Counted from the stretch's first letter, positions 8,101-16,822 are shown. The stretch is DNA of 37,362 nt from Bacteroidota bacterium (GCA_947492885.1 CANLPK010000018.1:1-37362); one strand, 5' to 3'. Translations and numbers: made by a program. Notes: generated from the letters alone by a model not told the origin.

Positions 8101-10922
8101 AGATAAAAAGAGTACCCACTTGGATTATTAATGATGGATCCCCAGTTTATTAAATCACCTTGTATATTTAGGGTATTCGACCAGCCATATAAGTTGGTTA
8201 GGGTGTCTAATACGGTGAGGGTATCCTTAAATGTATTGTATTGTCTAGAATATACATTCCCATTGAGTTTGCAATGTCCACTAAAATCCATGTATTCAAT
8301 GATGGAATTGTTCAAGTACAAAGTATCAGTGGAAAATATTTTTCCATTCGTAAATGTATAGTTGTTTGATAGGAGCTTGTGTCCGTTTGTTTCAATTTTG
8401 CATCGATTCAAATACCAAGTATTACTTTCCAGCATCACATCACTTGCTAGAACAATATTTCCGATGGAGTCGGAGGTGTTTATGGTTCCTTCAAATTTCT
8501 TGCTTAGGGCTTGTTCAATTTGTTGATTATTGGCACCGATAAAGTTGGTGGTCTCTAAAATCCACAGGCCGTCATTGCGCACGTTTCCGGTAATGTCAAG
8601 CCTAAGGGAATAGCCTGAAGGATTGCTTCGAATGGTGCCTTTATTAACGATATCTCCATTGATAGTAATCGTATTCGACCATCCATAATTATTAAACAAG
8701 GTATCGATAATTGTCACTTTGCCATTAAATACATTTCCGCCTCTAGAATAAATATTACCTCCTAAAATATAATTTCCGACAAAGCGCATATCGATAATTG
8801 TAGTGTTGTCGAGAATAGAAGTGTCATACGAAATAATCTTGCCATAATTAAAAGTGTGATTTTGGGATTGAAGCTTGAATCCATTCGTGCGAAGTGTTGC
8901 ATTATTAAAATTCCAGTTATTATTCACCATTATGATTGTACTACCAAGAATTATATCACCGATGGAGTCGGTATTGTTGAAAGCACCTTCAAATCGTACG
9001 CCATTCGATTGTTGAATTGTTTGATTGGTATTTCCCACCAAGTTAGTAATGTATGGATTCCATATGCCATGGTTAGTGATATTGCCTTTTATATCGAGGG
9101 TGAGGGTATAAATATTAGATATGATAGTGCCATTATTTATGATATTCCCATTCACAGCAATGGTATTACTCCAGCCATATTTATTATATAAAGTATCAAT
9201 AACTGTTACCGTATCATTGAATACATTTCCTGTTTGAGAAAGTACATTTCCACCCAATTTATAGTTGCCAAAAAAGCGCATACTTTGGATTACCGAATTG
9301 TCAAGAATGAGCGTGTCATTTCCGCTAATCTTACCATTATTAAAGGTGTAATTATTAGAAAACAAATCAAAGCCATTCGTTTGGATTTTTGCATTATTTA
9401 AGTTCCAGATATTTCCATCTAAGGATACGTCACTAGTAAGGATGATATCTCCAATTGAATCGGAATTGTTAAATGTACCTTGATATTTTTTGCCGCTTAT
9501 TTGCGATATTGTTTGATTGGTATTCCCGGTTAAATTAGTTACATACGCATCCCAAATCCCTTCATTTCTCACATTCCCTTTGATGTCGAGCATTAATACA
9601 TAGCCGCTATTATTTCCAATAAATCCTTTGTTGACGATGTTTCCGTTCACAGCAATGGTATTGCTCCAGCCATATCTATCGACTAGTGTATCAACAATAG
9701 TTGCATTGTCGTTAAAGCTATTTCCAACTTGAGACAAAATATTTCCATCGAGTTTATAATCGCCAAAAAACGAGAGGTATTCGATATTGGTATTGTCGAG
9801 TTGAATGGTATCGTAAGAAATGATCCAACCATTTCTTACCATTTCATCTTTTGTAATTAGTTTGTATCCATTCGTTCTCAGAATCGTTTTTCCTAAATCG
9901 AAAATATTGGAAATCAAACGCACATCGCTGTTTAAGTAAAGATCGCCAATGGAGTCGGTAAGCCCGATAGGACCTTCGAATGCTTTGCCTGCTGATTGTT
10001 GAATATAATGATTGGAGGAACCAGAAATTGCGGTATTTGAAACTCTCCAAATCCCTTGATTGGTAATGTTTCCATCGATATCTAAATAAAAGGAATACCC
10101 CGATGGATTGCTGATTATGGTTCCTTTATTAATAATATTTCCTTTAATAGTAAATGTGTTTGAAAACGCATATTGATTAAGGAGGGTATCCACTACAGTA
10201 AGATTACCATAACATATATTATTGTTTTGTGAATGAATATTTCCATCCAATACATAGTTACCTGTAAAGGTTAATCCGGCAATGATTGATTGATCAAGTT
10301 TCAGTGTGTCATTCGATTCGATGTAGCCATTCTTTAAAGTATAATTTAAGGTAAGCAGTCGATGCCCGTTGGTTTTTATTTTTGTTCGGTTGAGGTCGAA
10401 GGTATTGGCATTCCAAAGTACATCACTATTCAGGATGATATCGCCAACTGAATCTGTTTCTCCAAAATAACCTTCCAGTTTCATTCCTGTTGCTTCTTGT
10501 ACATATTGATTTGCGCTTCCAGATAATTGGGTGTAGTAAATATTCCAAACATTATTATTGGTGATGTTCCCACCTATATCGAGGGTAAAAGAGTAACCAC
10601 TAGGATTATTCAAAATACTACCATTATTTACTACGGCATTTGTAATTGATAAGGTAGGCGAATAAGCATAGGTGTTGTAGAGTGCTGCACCAGTATTGAT
10701 TGTTAAATTGGAACAGGAATAAGTTCCATTCACATACACTGATGAATTAATTATTACATTGTCGGAGGAAGATGGGACGGTGCCACCAATCCAAGTAGTA
10801 GTGGCGCTCCAATTGCCTCCTGCAGCCGATGATGTGATGGTAGCTGCTGGAGAGAAAATACTTAATGCTAGAAAGAAAATTCCCCCAATAATAAATCGAT
10901 GGTAAGTCAAAATCGTTTTCAT
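5178..10922 (-). CDS. Giant repeat-containing surface protein with T9SS sorting domain (1,914 aa)
   Basis: Probable cell-surface or secreted protein; function unknown. Order of parts: signal peptide (1-28); a GGNWSATTTWIGGTVPSSSDNVII segment (35-58) of a type common at the start of Bacteroidota beta-solenoid proteins; five tandem repeats of about 165 residues plus a partial sixth (about 100-960); a long middle region with probable beta-sandwich domains; a SMDPNEMVGP-type domain starting near 1541 (DUF7619-like, common in surface proteins), with SYSCMLVKSITHNATISNKASIVFDLN; a fibronectin-like domain (FIVSWTGTDQGCGILNYSIFYSENDSPYVVW); and a type A T9SS sorting domain from about 1830 (FPNPAKEQVSIEM ... 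LPEGIYRIMI). Adhesin or structural role is inference only. A GAACTTTG sequence near 10946-10953 on its strand is one base from the promoter box. Confidence 0.93.
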   Translation of the reverse strand: MKTILTYHRFIIGGIFFLALSIFSPAATITSSAAGGNWSATTTWIGGTVPSSSDNVIINSSVYVNGTYSCSNLTINTGAALYNTYAYSPTLSITNAVVNNGSILNNPSGYSFTLDIGGNITNNNVWNIYYTQLSGSANQYVQEATGMKLEGYFGETDSVGDIILNSDVLWNANTFDLNRTKIKTNGHRLLTLNYTLKNGYIESNDTLKLDQSIIAGLTFTGNYVLDGNIHSQNNNICYGNLTVVDTLLNQYAFSNTFTIKGNIINKGTIISNPSGYSFYLDIDGNITNQGIWRVSNTAISGSSNHYIQQSAGKAFEGPIGLTDSIGDLYLNSDVRLISNIFDLGKTILRTNGYKLITKDEMVRNGWIISYDTIQLDNTNIEYLSFFGDYKLDGNILSQVGNSFNDNATIVDTLVDRYGWSNTIAVNGNIVNKGFIGNNSGYVLMLDIKGNVRNEGIWDAYVTNLTGNTNQTISQISGKKYQGTFNNSDSIGDIILTSDVSLDGNIWNLNNAKIQTNGFDLFSNNYTFNNGKISGNDTLILDNSVIQSMRFFGNYKLGGNVLSQTGNVFNDTVTVIDTLYNKYGWSNTIAVNGNIINNGTIISNIYTLTLDIKGNITNHGIWNPYITNLVGNTNQTIQQSNGVRFEGAFNNTDSIGDIILGSTIIMVNNNWNFNNATLRTNGFKLQSQNHTFNYGKIISYDTSILDNTTIIDMRFVGNYILGGNIYSRGGNVFNGKVTIIDTLFNNYGWSNTITINGDIVNKGTIRSNPSGYSLRLDITGNVRNDGLWILETTNFIGANNQQIEQALSKKFEGTINTSDSIGNIVLASDVMLESNTWYLNRCKIETNGHKLLSNNYTFTNGKIFSTDTLYLNNSIIEYMDFSGHCKLNGNVYSRQYNTFKDTLTVLDTLTNLYGWSNTLNIQGDLINWGSIINNPSGYSFYLAIKGNITNNSIFSTSNISLVGTNARNIGGSNAVGIQSTIYVDDSIRLIGNNTLPNLNFTSNAKAWCIVDTGATIALSSISNTAKLLNYGKVIVTQGFDNSIANNLYFYDASANIKSGVVITKIMVDHYGYQQHPTASGAVSSWWRLRNLPQSYSDSLVWLKLNYKANALNGNLEDSLKVFFSSNAGLTWKRITTGVSIDKTSKTITILKAPAYGHYILSATSIGINSFHPMIETVEPRSGGNTGYVSMYIFGAGLKSNSVAKLKMTGESDIIADTTYLTDWIGESMLARFNLKGKALGSYDVVVETPSEATLTKPAYFSITQGQRSNPWVSLTGRDRFLLNRWQTFDLNFGNTSNSDALGTVLIYVVSDLPGLSVRFPDTKLVLPKSISSLGATYTKIVDSVSIYFVTDSLSGYAGQKMRVYPFYLPLIPAGSAFDARVQVKLTGTGALKMGAWMIDPFWENINYNAKTTEPMPMEVRACITFYAEKYAIQQLTGGLPVLSCLGVVDKLFPPDNYLPDYMIPEEKPYTWGSFIWDFTAAGLSMGQCVTGFVPGVGTAVSYGLSVVGGIMDLKENSDINEGCWRKFKKKSETKKNSNGVTSMDPNEMVGPQGFTNNNYITAKGNKSYRIYFENKASAGSSALEVFVKDTLDKSKFDLSTFSFNSITFGDTTIMIQEFAKKYTVLVDLFPKKKIIVQAHGEIDTSNGAIAWSFHSLDRTTLELTEDPDLGFLPPNKISPEGEGNISYSCMLVKSITHNATISNKASIVFDLNAPIVTNTYTNKIDTMVPVSSVASLGAKQTDTLFIVSWTGTDQGCGILNYSIFYSENDSPYVVWKSATSSTNAQFHGKKGANYKFFCIASDSLGLTEIHKLSPEATTRVSVGLNTLDEMISSLQIFPNPAKEQVSIEMNLIEPGTFRISIIDLTGREIHSEIRAQQSPGIVHWIIPTNNLPEGIYRIMIENNQQSVSLPLMIIK
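8100..10612 (-). repeat. Five tandem ~165-residue repeats plus one partial within the giant protein
   Basis: The phrase TDSIGDIIL (or variants) recurs at plus-strand positions near 10440, 9946, 9446, 8955 and 8456, a period of 491-500 bp. Each unit runs NPSGYSF.LDI.GNITN.GIW ... NQ.I.Q..G..FEG ... TDSIGDIIL.SDV ... TNG.KL ... NGKI.S.DTL.LDN..I ... F.GNYKL.GN..S ... DTL.N.YGWSNT. A sixth copy begins near 8130 and stops after about 30 residues. Short strands and conserved Asn/Gly turns suggest a right-handed beta-solenoid. Units differ at many positions, so the expansion is not recent. Confidence 0.9.
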
Positions 10923-11312
10923 GATAAATGGGTTTTTTTACACTACAAAGTTCCCTTGAGTTTTATCGAAAGAATATGAGAAACATCATGAAATGTGATT
11001 TATATCATATCTAAATAACAAGTTAAAATATATCGGCAATAAAATAATTTTATTAAAAAATAATAATTGCGATGTATAATATTATTCCCCAATGAATTTT
11101 CATTGCCCATACTTTTTTCCGAATGTCGTCATTTCGTTCTTTAAGAAAGTTTCGAACATTTGCCTGCTAAATTTTAAATGTATTCATACGGAAGTTCAAT
11201 TCTAGTAGGGTGTCTGCCTGTTTTAAACTGTTGAAATTCAATCGGTAGATTAACAACATATTTACCCCCAACGTCATCCTTCGTTCTCAATTATTAACTA
11301 AATTTACCCCCT
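10923..11312. other. Non-coding divergent intergenic region (390 bp)
   Basis: Very AT-rich spacer between the divergent starts of the giant surface protein and polA. I see no open frame of note and no RNA gene. It holds a possible promoter for each side and a short 14-base inverted repeat (AATGAATTTTCATT, 11091-11104) with no obvious role. Confidence 0.6.
11299..11306 (+). promoter_or_regulatory. Degenerate -7 promoter box of polA, predicted leaderless
   Basis: TAAATTTA differs from TAnnTTTG only in the last base and ends 6 nt before the polA ATG, the same spacing as the boxes of era and the cyclophilin gene. Support is weaker because of the mismatch and AT-rich surroundings. Confidence 0.4.
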
Positions 11313-14084
11313 ATGAAATTGTTCCTACTCGATGGTATGGCCCTTATTTATCGGTCACATTTTGCTTTTATAAATAACCCACGAATCACTAGCTATGGCT
11401 TAAATACTTCGGCAGTTTTCGGACTTGCCAATACGGTTTTAGATATTATCAAAAAACAACGCCCAACCCATATTGGAGTGGTTTTTGATACTGCTGCCCC
11501 CACCGATAGGCATGTCGAATTCGAAGCCTATAAAGCCCATAGGGAAGCCATGCCTGAAGATTTGAGTAAAGCAATTCCGTATGTGTTTCGGATGCTGGAA
11601 TCGCTCGATATTCCAGTCATTACTTATGATGGATATGAGGCCGACGATATCATTGGAACCCTTGCTCTGGAAGCTGGTGCCGCAGGTATCGAAACCTATA
11701 TGATGACTCCTGATAAGGATTTTTGTCAACTGGTTCGCCATAATGTTTTCATTTATAAGCCAGGTAAATTTGGTAGTGAAGATGAAGTTTTGGATGAGGA
11801 GAAAGTGAAAATAAAATGGGAGGTTGATAATGTTTTAAAAGTAATTGATATCCTTGGACTTTGGGGTGACTCTGCCGATAATATCCCCGGAATTCCTGGG
11901 GTAGGAGAGAAGACCGCGAAGAAACTCGTTCAAGAATATGGCAGTATGGAAGGCATCTTCGAGAATGTAGATAAACTTAAAGGCAAACAGAAAGAGAACT
12001 TTATTAATTTTAAAGAACAAGGAATCTTAAGCAAACGACTGGCTACCATTAATTTGGCAGTACCCGTTAAATTAGAACAATACGATTTAGAAATTCGTCC
12101 GTTTAATAAAGAAAAGGTTGAAGTGTTTTTTCAGGAAATGGAATTCCGTACCTTGAGCAAACGCATCTTTGGAACAGAAACCACCGCACCGGCCCAAGCT
12201 GATTTGTTTTCATCGGCAGTGCCCGAAGTAAAGCAAGAAGGCTCCGAAGCAGAAGAAGCACCTGCAAAGTTATTGCAGACTATTGAAACGGTGCCGCATA
12301 CTTACACTACAGTTTCCACAATGGAGGCTCGTGCCGATTTAATCAATAAGCTATTAGCACAAAAGATTTTTTGCTTCGATACCGAAACTACGGGCATCGA
12401 TGCAGTGGTTGCGGAAATTGTCGGGATGTCGTTCAGCTATGAAAACCATACGGGATATTATATACCAATGCCCGAAAATCAAGAGGAGGCGAAGGCTATT
12501 TTAGCAGAATTTAGAATTGTATTTGAAAATGAATCCATCACCAAGATTGGACAGAATATCAAGTACGATTATATGATATTATATCGTTATGGCATCACCG
12601 TAAAAGGAGGCATGTTCGATACGATGTTGGCTCATTATCTTATTGAACCCGACCAACGTCATAATATGGATGCCATGAGTGAAAACTATTTGCAATATTC
12701 GCCAGTGAGTATAGAAACCCTTATTGGGAAAGGGGCTAAGCAACTCAGTTTTCGTACCGTTGAAGTTGAAAAGGCAACGGAATATGCCGCCGAAGACGCG
12801 GATGTTACCTGGCAATTAAAAAATATTTTAGAACAGGATAAGAATTTCTTGCCTGTGAAAAAAGTATTTGATGAAGTAGAAATTCCTTTGGTTAGTGTGC
12901 TTGCACATATGGAACTCGAAGGCGTGAAAATTGACGGAGATGTGCTAGGTTTAATAAGTAAAGAATTAGAGACAGATATTAAAAATCTTGAAATCGAAAT
13001 TTTCAAACTTAGTGGTGAAGAATTCAATATTGCCTCACCCAAACAATTGGGAATTATTTTATTCGAGAAATTGAAATTAGATCCCAAAGCTAAGAAAACC
13101 AAGACTGGGCAATATCAAACAGGGGAGGATGTATTGCAATATCTCGCCTATGAGCATGATATCGCCAAACGATTGATGGAATATCGCGAGTATACCAAGC
13201 TGAAGAGCACCTATGTAGAAGCATTACCACTCATGATCAATAAAGCCACTGGAAGAGTGCATACAAGCTTTAATCAGGCGGTAGCTGCCACAGGCCGATT
13301 GAGTAGTAATAATCCAAACTTGCAAAATATACCAATACGTACCGAGCGCGGACGTGAAGTGCGTAAGGCTTTTGTTCCACGCGATTCAGACTATACTTTT
13401 TTAAGTGCGGATTATTCACAAATTGAATTGCGAATCATTGCAGCTTTGGCCAATGATGAGAGTATGTTGCAAGCATTTAGAGATAAGATAGATATCCATA
13501 CCGCCACCGCCGCGAAGGTATTTGGGGTGAGTATTGAAGAAGTAAACAAAGACATGCGTCGTAAAGCGAAGAGTGTGAACTTCGGAATCATCTATGGAAT
13601 TTCTGCTTTTGGTTTGGCCGGACAATTGGGCATTTCAAGAGGGGAAGCCAAAGAAATAATTGATACTTACTTCGCTCAATTTCCAAGTATCAAAAATTAC
13701 ATGCACGATAATGTGCAGTTTGCAAGAGAGCATGGCTACGCACAAACCATTTTGGGACGACGTAGATACTTGCGCGATATAAATAGTGCAAATGCCGTGG
13801 TAAGAGGTTTTGCCGAACGAAATGCCATCAATGCACCCATCCAGGGTAGCGCAGCCGATATGATTAAAGTGGCCATGATTAATATTCACCACGAACTTAT
13901 TAAGCGCAATATGAAATCGAAAATGATATTGCAAGTGCATGATGAATTGGTTTTCGATGCACATAAAACAGAGCTCGAAGAATTGAAGTTGATCATTCAT
14001 GATAAGATGGTTACCGCCATCCCTATGAATGTAATTATCGAAGCAGAAATAGGTACTGGAGATAATTGGTTGGCGGCGCATTGA
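11313..14084 (+). CDS. polA: DNA polymerase I
   Basis: This enzyme fills gaps and removes RNA primers in replication and repair. All three domains are present in 923 residues. The 5'-3' flap nuclease (about 1-290) has LFLLDGMALIYRSHFA, the EADDIIGTL acidic cluster and GIPGVGEKTA helix-hairpin-helix. The 3'-5' proofreading domain (about 335-520) keeps its acidic residues: DTETTG (Asp356, Glu358), NIKYDYMIL and YAAEDADVTW, so proofreading should be active. The polymerase domain has TGRLSSNNPNLQNIP, motif A DYSQIELR (Asp700), motif B RRKAKSVNFGIIYG and motif C VHDE (Asp877). It stands alone, divergent from the giant surface protein. The start matches the family's usual N-terminus. Confidence 0.99.
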   Translation: MKLFLLDGMALIYRSHFAFINNPRITSYGLNTSAVFGLANTVLDIIKKQRPTHIGVVFDTAAPTDRHVEFEAYKAHREAMPEDLSKAIPYVFRMLESLDIPVITYDGYEADDIIGTLALEAGAAGIETYMMTPDKDFCQLVRHNVFIYKPGKFGSEDEVLDEEKVKIKWEVDNVLKVIDILGLWGDSADNIPGIPGVGEKTAKKLVQEYGSMEGIFENVDKLKGKQKENFINFKEQGILSKRLATINLAVPVKLEQYDLEIRPFNKEKVEVFFQEMEFRTLSKRIFGTETTAPAQADLFSSAVPEVKQEGSEAEEAPAKLLQTIETVPHTYTTVSTMEARADLINKLLAQKIFCFDTETTGIDAVVAEIVGMSFSYENHTGYYIPMPENQEEAKAILAEFRIVFENESITKIGQNIKYDYMILYRYGITVKGGMFDTMLAHYLIEPDQRHNMDAMSENYLQYSPVSIETLIGKGAKQLSFRTVEVEKATEYAAEDADVTWQLKNILEQDKNFLPVKKVFDEVEIPLVSVLAHMELEGVKIDGDVLGLISKELETDIKNLEIEIFKLSGEEFNIASPKQLGIILFEKLKLDPKAKKTKTGQYQTGEDVLQYLAYEHDIAKRLMEYREYTKLKSTYVEALPLMINKATGRVHTSFNQAVAATGRLSSNNPNLQNIPIRTERGREVRKAFVPRDSDYTFLSADYSQIELRIIAALANDESMLQAFRDKIDIHTATAAKVFGVSIEEVNKDMRRKAKSVNFGIIYGISAFGLAGQLGISRGEAKEIIDTYFAQFPSIKNYMHDNVQFAREHGYAQTILGRRRYLRDINSANAVVRGFAERNAINAPIQGSAADMIKVAMINIHHELIKRNMKSKMILQVHDELVFDAHKTELEELKLIIHDKMVTAIPMNVIIEAEIGTGDNWLAAH

Positions 14085-14465
14085 TAAATTATTTTATCGA
14101 ATTAGTATTAAAGTTGACTGTTGAAGATTTATTCAGCGTAATATTATTACAGCTAAATAAGAGTTGATATTTAATTAGAATAAAGCTAGATCTAAAACAT
14201 TTAAAAGAGGCTAATTCAATTTAGTTTCGTACTTCTATTGGATTTTATTTCTAAATTTCTGCAATGAATAGTATTATTATCACTTAATATTATGATTCCA
14301 GTGTTTCAGAAAATGTTTGCCAAAGAAATGGATAAAAGTATGCTGACAAGGAAGGGCATTCTGAAGAAATAATCAAAAAAATATAAATCATTTGTCCAAT
14401 TCCTATAATCTCAATCGTTATTGTGTCGTAATCAATTATTTTTAACCCTTTTATTAATTAACCCA
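14085..14465. other. Non-coding AT-rich spacer (381 bp)
   Basis: Gap between polA and the DGPF-domain gene. It contains one short frame (14292-14372, 26 codons) with no recognisable similarity, and a possible promoter-like TAGTTTCG at 14222-14229. No hairpin with a T-run was found after polA. Confidence 0.5.
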
Positions 14466-14804
14466 ATGACAGAATTCATGATGATTTTCAGAAACGCTTA
14501 TGAACCAGCGTTTAAACCCACCCCAGAACAAATGCAGGCAAGCATTAAGCAATGGCAAGACTGGATTGGAGGTATTGCAGCGCAAGGGAAATTTGTGAGC
14601 ACCAATCGATTAAGCTCAGTAGGTAAAATTTTAAAACCCAATAATATTGTTGTCGACGGCCCTTACGCCGAAGTAAAGGAAATTGTAGGGGGCTATCTTG
14701 TTGTTAAAGCCAGCAACTTCGATGAGGCTTTTAAATTAGCTGAAGGGTGTCCAATCCTTAGTATTGGTGGGCATGTAGAAGTTCGGGTTGTAATTCCAAT
14801 GTAA
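14466..14804 (+). CDS. YCII/DGPF-domain protein, partner of the ECF42 sigma factor
   Basis: A 112-residue YCII-related protein of the group called DGPF proteins after their motif; here the motif reads VVDGPYAEVKEIVGGYLVVKA, with Tyr in place of Phe. Opening FMMIFRNAYEPAFKPTPEQMQASIKQWQDWIGGIAAQGKFV and the closing GGHVEVRVVIPM are typical. DGPF proteins are known to be encoded next to ECF42 sigma factors, as here, where the sigma gene begins 7 bp downstream; their biochemical role is unsettled. I chose the ATG at 14466, where homology begins; the frame stays open 15 codons further up, but that stretch (CRNQLFLTLLLINP) looks like translated promoter or leader. Confidence 0.88.
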   Translation: MTEFMMIFRNAYEPAFKPTPEQMQASIKQWQDWIGGIAAQGKFVSTNRLSSVGKILKPNNIVVDGPYAEVKEIVGGYLVVKASNFDEAFKLAEGCPILSIGGHVEVRVVIPM

Positions 14805-14811
14805 AACAAAA

Positions 14812-16044
14812 TTGGAAGCAAAAGAGCTATTACCACAACTTTATAAAACAGAGTACAGGAAAATTATTTCTGTACTCTGTAAGTTGTTTGGTATTGTTCA
14901 TATTGAAATAGCCGAAGATATAGCTACGGATACATTTCTGTTGGCAGCCGAATCTTGGTCAGTCAAAGGGACTCCCGAAAACCCGGCCGCTTGGTTATAT
15001 ACAGTGGCCAAAAACAAAACCAAAGATTACTTAAAGAGGCATAAATTATTCTCTGAAAAAATTGTAACCGATTTAAAGTATAGCCAAAATTCATTCGAGG
15101 AATTCGATATGGATTTATCACCTAAGAATATTACAGATAGTCAATTGCAAATGATCTTTGCTATTTGCAATCCAATAATTCCCGTTGATGCTCAAATTGG
15201 CTTGGCCTTAAGGATACTTTGTGGATTTAGTATCGACGAAATTGCGGAAGCATTTTTAACGAATAAGGAAACTATCAATAAACGATTATTTAGAGCAAAG
15301 GAAAAACTCAGATTGGAAAATATTAAGATTGAATTCCCGAATGAGGATGAAATTGATAATAGGTTGGAAACAGTTTTAACTACTTTGTATTTGCTCTTTA
15401 ACGAAGGGTATCACGCGAGCTCACCTAAGAATCATTTAAGGAAAGAGCTATGCTTAGAAGCCATGCGCTTAAATTATTTCCTTATCGAGAACGAGTCGAC
15501 GAATAAACCCAGCGTGAATGCCTTAATGGCACTCATGTGCTTTCATTCTTCCCGATTGGAAGCTAGGACCAATACAATGGGTGAAACAATTCTTTATGAA
15601 GCGCAAGATAGATTACAGTGGGATGAAGCACTAATAGAGAAGGGGAATTGTTTCTTGATTAAATCGGCCCAGGGGCAAGAAATCTCTAAGTATCATTTGG
15701 AAGCTTCTATCGCTTATTGGCATTCCACTAGAATTGAAAACACCAATAAATGGGACAGTATTTTGCATTTGTATAATCGATCGTTGCAAATGGAATATTC
15801 TCCAATTGCCGCGTTGAATCGGACCTTTGCACTTGCGAAGGTTGTTGGAAATGAAAAAGCTATAAACGAAGCCTTGAAATTGGAATTGAATGAGAATCAT
15901 TTTTATCATTCACTCCTCGGATATTTATATGCAGACTTTGATAAAGAAAAAGCGATATCGCATTTTGGTGCTGCTTTGAAACTAGCGAAATCGATAAACG
16001 ATAAGCTCACCATTGAAAACTATTTAAGAAACTTACGTAACTAA
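14812..16044 (+). CDS. ECF42-type RNA polymerase sigma factor with TPR-like C-terminal extension
   Basis: An alternative sigma factor of 410 residues, about twice the length of a plain ECF factor. Region 2 lies at about 8-75 (EYRKIISVLCKLFG, AEDIATDTFLLAAESW, NPAAWLYTVAKNKTKDYLKR) and region 4 at about 123-160 (LALRILCGFSIDEIAEAFLTNKETINKRLFRAKEKLR). The remaining 240 residues (ETVLTTLYLLFNEGYHASS ... RLEARTNTMGETILYEAQDRLQWDEALIEKG ... SPIAALNRTFALAKVVGNEKAI) form the helical extension known to be required for ECF42 activity. No anti-sigma factor is adjacent. The start is a TTG at 14812, 7 bp after the DGPF gene; homology begins at MEAKELLPQLYKTEYRKI, and there is no earlier in-frame ATG. 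Confidence 0.92.
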   Translation: MEAKELLPQLYKTEYRKIISVLCKLFGIVHIEIAEDIATDTFLLAAESWSVKGTPENPAAWLYTVAKNKTKDYLKRHKLFSEKIVTDLKYSQNSFEEFDMDLSPKNITDSQLQMIFAICNPIIPVDAQIGLALRILCGFSIDEIAEAFLTNKETINKRLFRAKEKLRLENIKIEFPNEDEIDNRLETVLTTLYLLFNEGYHASSPKNHLRKELCLEAMRLNYFLIENESTNKPSVNALMALMCFHSSRLEARTNTMGETILYEAQDRLQWDEALIEKGNCFLIKSAQGQEISKYHLEASIAYWHSTRIENTNKWDSILHLYNRSLQMEYSPIAALNRTFALAKVVGNEKAINEALKLELNENHFYHSLLGYLYADFDKEKAISHFGAALKLAKSINDKLTIENYLRNLRN

Positions 16045-16071
16045 ATTTAAACAGATAAAGCAGGAGAATTG

Positions 16072-16088
16072 GGAGCCAGATAAGCTCC
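16072..16088 (+). terminator. Possible weak terminator after the sigma factor gene
   Basis: A 5-bp stem (GGAGC/GCTCC, extendable by a G-U pair) with a 7-base loop sits in the 45-bp gap between convergent genes and is followed by pyrimidine-rich TCTATTCTTTCTT. The stem is short and the T-run interrupted. Confidence 0.3.
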
Positions 16089-16089
16089 T

Positions 16090-16767
16090 CTATTCTTTCT
16101 TCAAACTGCTAAATACCAAATCATTTAAGAATGAAATAATTTCTCGGTCTTCTTTGTTTTTGCCAAAATCGGTTAAAGAGGGAAGATGATTCATAAAGAA
16201 GTTTTGAATATGAGCCATTTCAACAATGGTAGAAGCCAATGATTTTGGGTATTTGTATTTGTGGTTACATTCAGAAATCACACCTCCAATTACAGCACAA
16301 AGGTCTTTATATGGTTTAAAAAAGTGTTGATTGTTATCTTCTCCTACCTGCTTGGTTAAGTATGCTTTAGAACCCTCAGAAATCACAATTTGATGTAATA
16401 AGCTTTCATTAATATAATTTGTTTGTTCGTCGTCTTCAACCGCCGTCGCTAAAAGCTTAATGACGCGCTTCAATTTAACCGTCGGGTCTTTGATATTATT
16501 CGTATGAAAGCTAATTTGAAATTCAAGCCAGCCCCAATACCAACAAGTGAGATAAACTAGCAATTTATGTTTATTCTCAAAATACCGATAGATGCCAGCC
16601 TCTGTAGTCCCAATATCTTCTGCTAGCTTTTTAAAAGTAAACGCCTCAAAACCGGCCTTGTGAATAAGCTGTACGCTATGTTTAAGGATATTCTTTCCGA
16701 GTTCAGAATTCTCTGGATCCCGAAGGAATAAAGCCTCATTCATTTTTATCTGGAGTTGTAACTTCAT
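16090..16767 (-). CDS. TetR/AcrR-family transcriptional regulator
   Basis: A 225-residue one-component repressor. The N-terminal helix-turn-helix lies at about 22-68: ILKHSVQLIHKAGFEAFTFKKLAEDIGTTEAGIYRYFENKHKLLVYLTCWY has the TetR arrangement ending in the recognition helix and YRYFxNKxxLL. The C-terminal 150 residues, which would bind ligand and dimerise, are not assignable to a ligand class. The gene is divergent from the bestrophin/carbonic anhydrase pair, and a 31-bp palindrome lies between the two starts, so it very probably controls both itself and that pair. It is convergent with the ECF sigma gene. Met9 is a possible alternative start; the first is better placed relative to the promoter box. 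Confidence 0.93.
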   Translation of the reverse strand: MKLQLQIKMNEALFLRDPENSELGKNILKHSVQLIHKAGFEAFTFKKLAEDIGTTEAGIYRYFENKHKLLVYLTCWYWGWLEFQISFHTNNIKDPTVKLKRVIKLLATAVEDDEQTNYINESLLHQIVISEGSKAYLTKQVGEDNNQHFFKPYKDLCAVIGGVISECNHKYKYPKSLASTIVEMAHIQNFFMNHLPSLTDFGKNKEDREIISFLNDLVFSSLKKE

Positions 16768-16795
16768 GTTAAGTTGCGGGATTATAAAAGCTTCG

Positions 16796-16803
16796 CAAAG
16801 CTA
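16796..16803 (-). promoter_or_regulatory. -7 promoter box of the TetR gene
   Basis: The minus strand reads TAGCTTTG, an exact TAnnTTTG match, 28 nt before the ATG at 16767. Its -33 region would fall at the near edge of the palindrome at 16823-16853. Confidence 0.55.
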
Positions 16804-16822
16804 CGTAAATTAATTTTTACAA

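Noticed and set aside
8100-10612. The 490-500 bp periodic sequence, considered as a CRISPR array or non-coding satellite.
   Set aside because: The period lies wholly within one open frame, is far too long for CRISPR, and the copies differ in the way of diverged protein repeats.
11091-11104. Inverted repeat AATGAATTTTCATT upstream of polA, considered as an operator.
   Set aside because: Six-base arms in very AT-rich DNA are expected by chance.
14292-14372. A 26-codon frame between polA and the DGPF gene.
   Set aside because: Too short, no recognisable similarity, no promoter box in a fitting place; it may be chance or an unrecognisable gene remnant.
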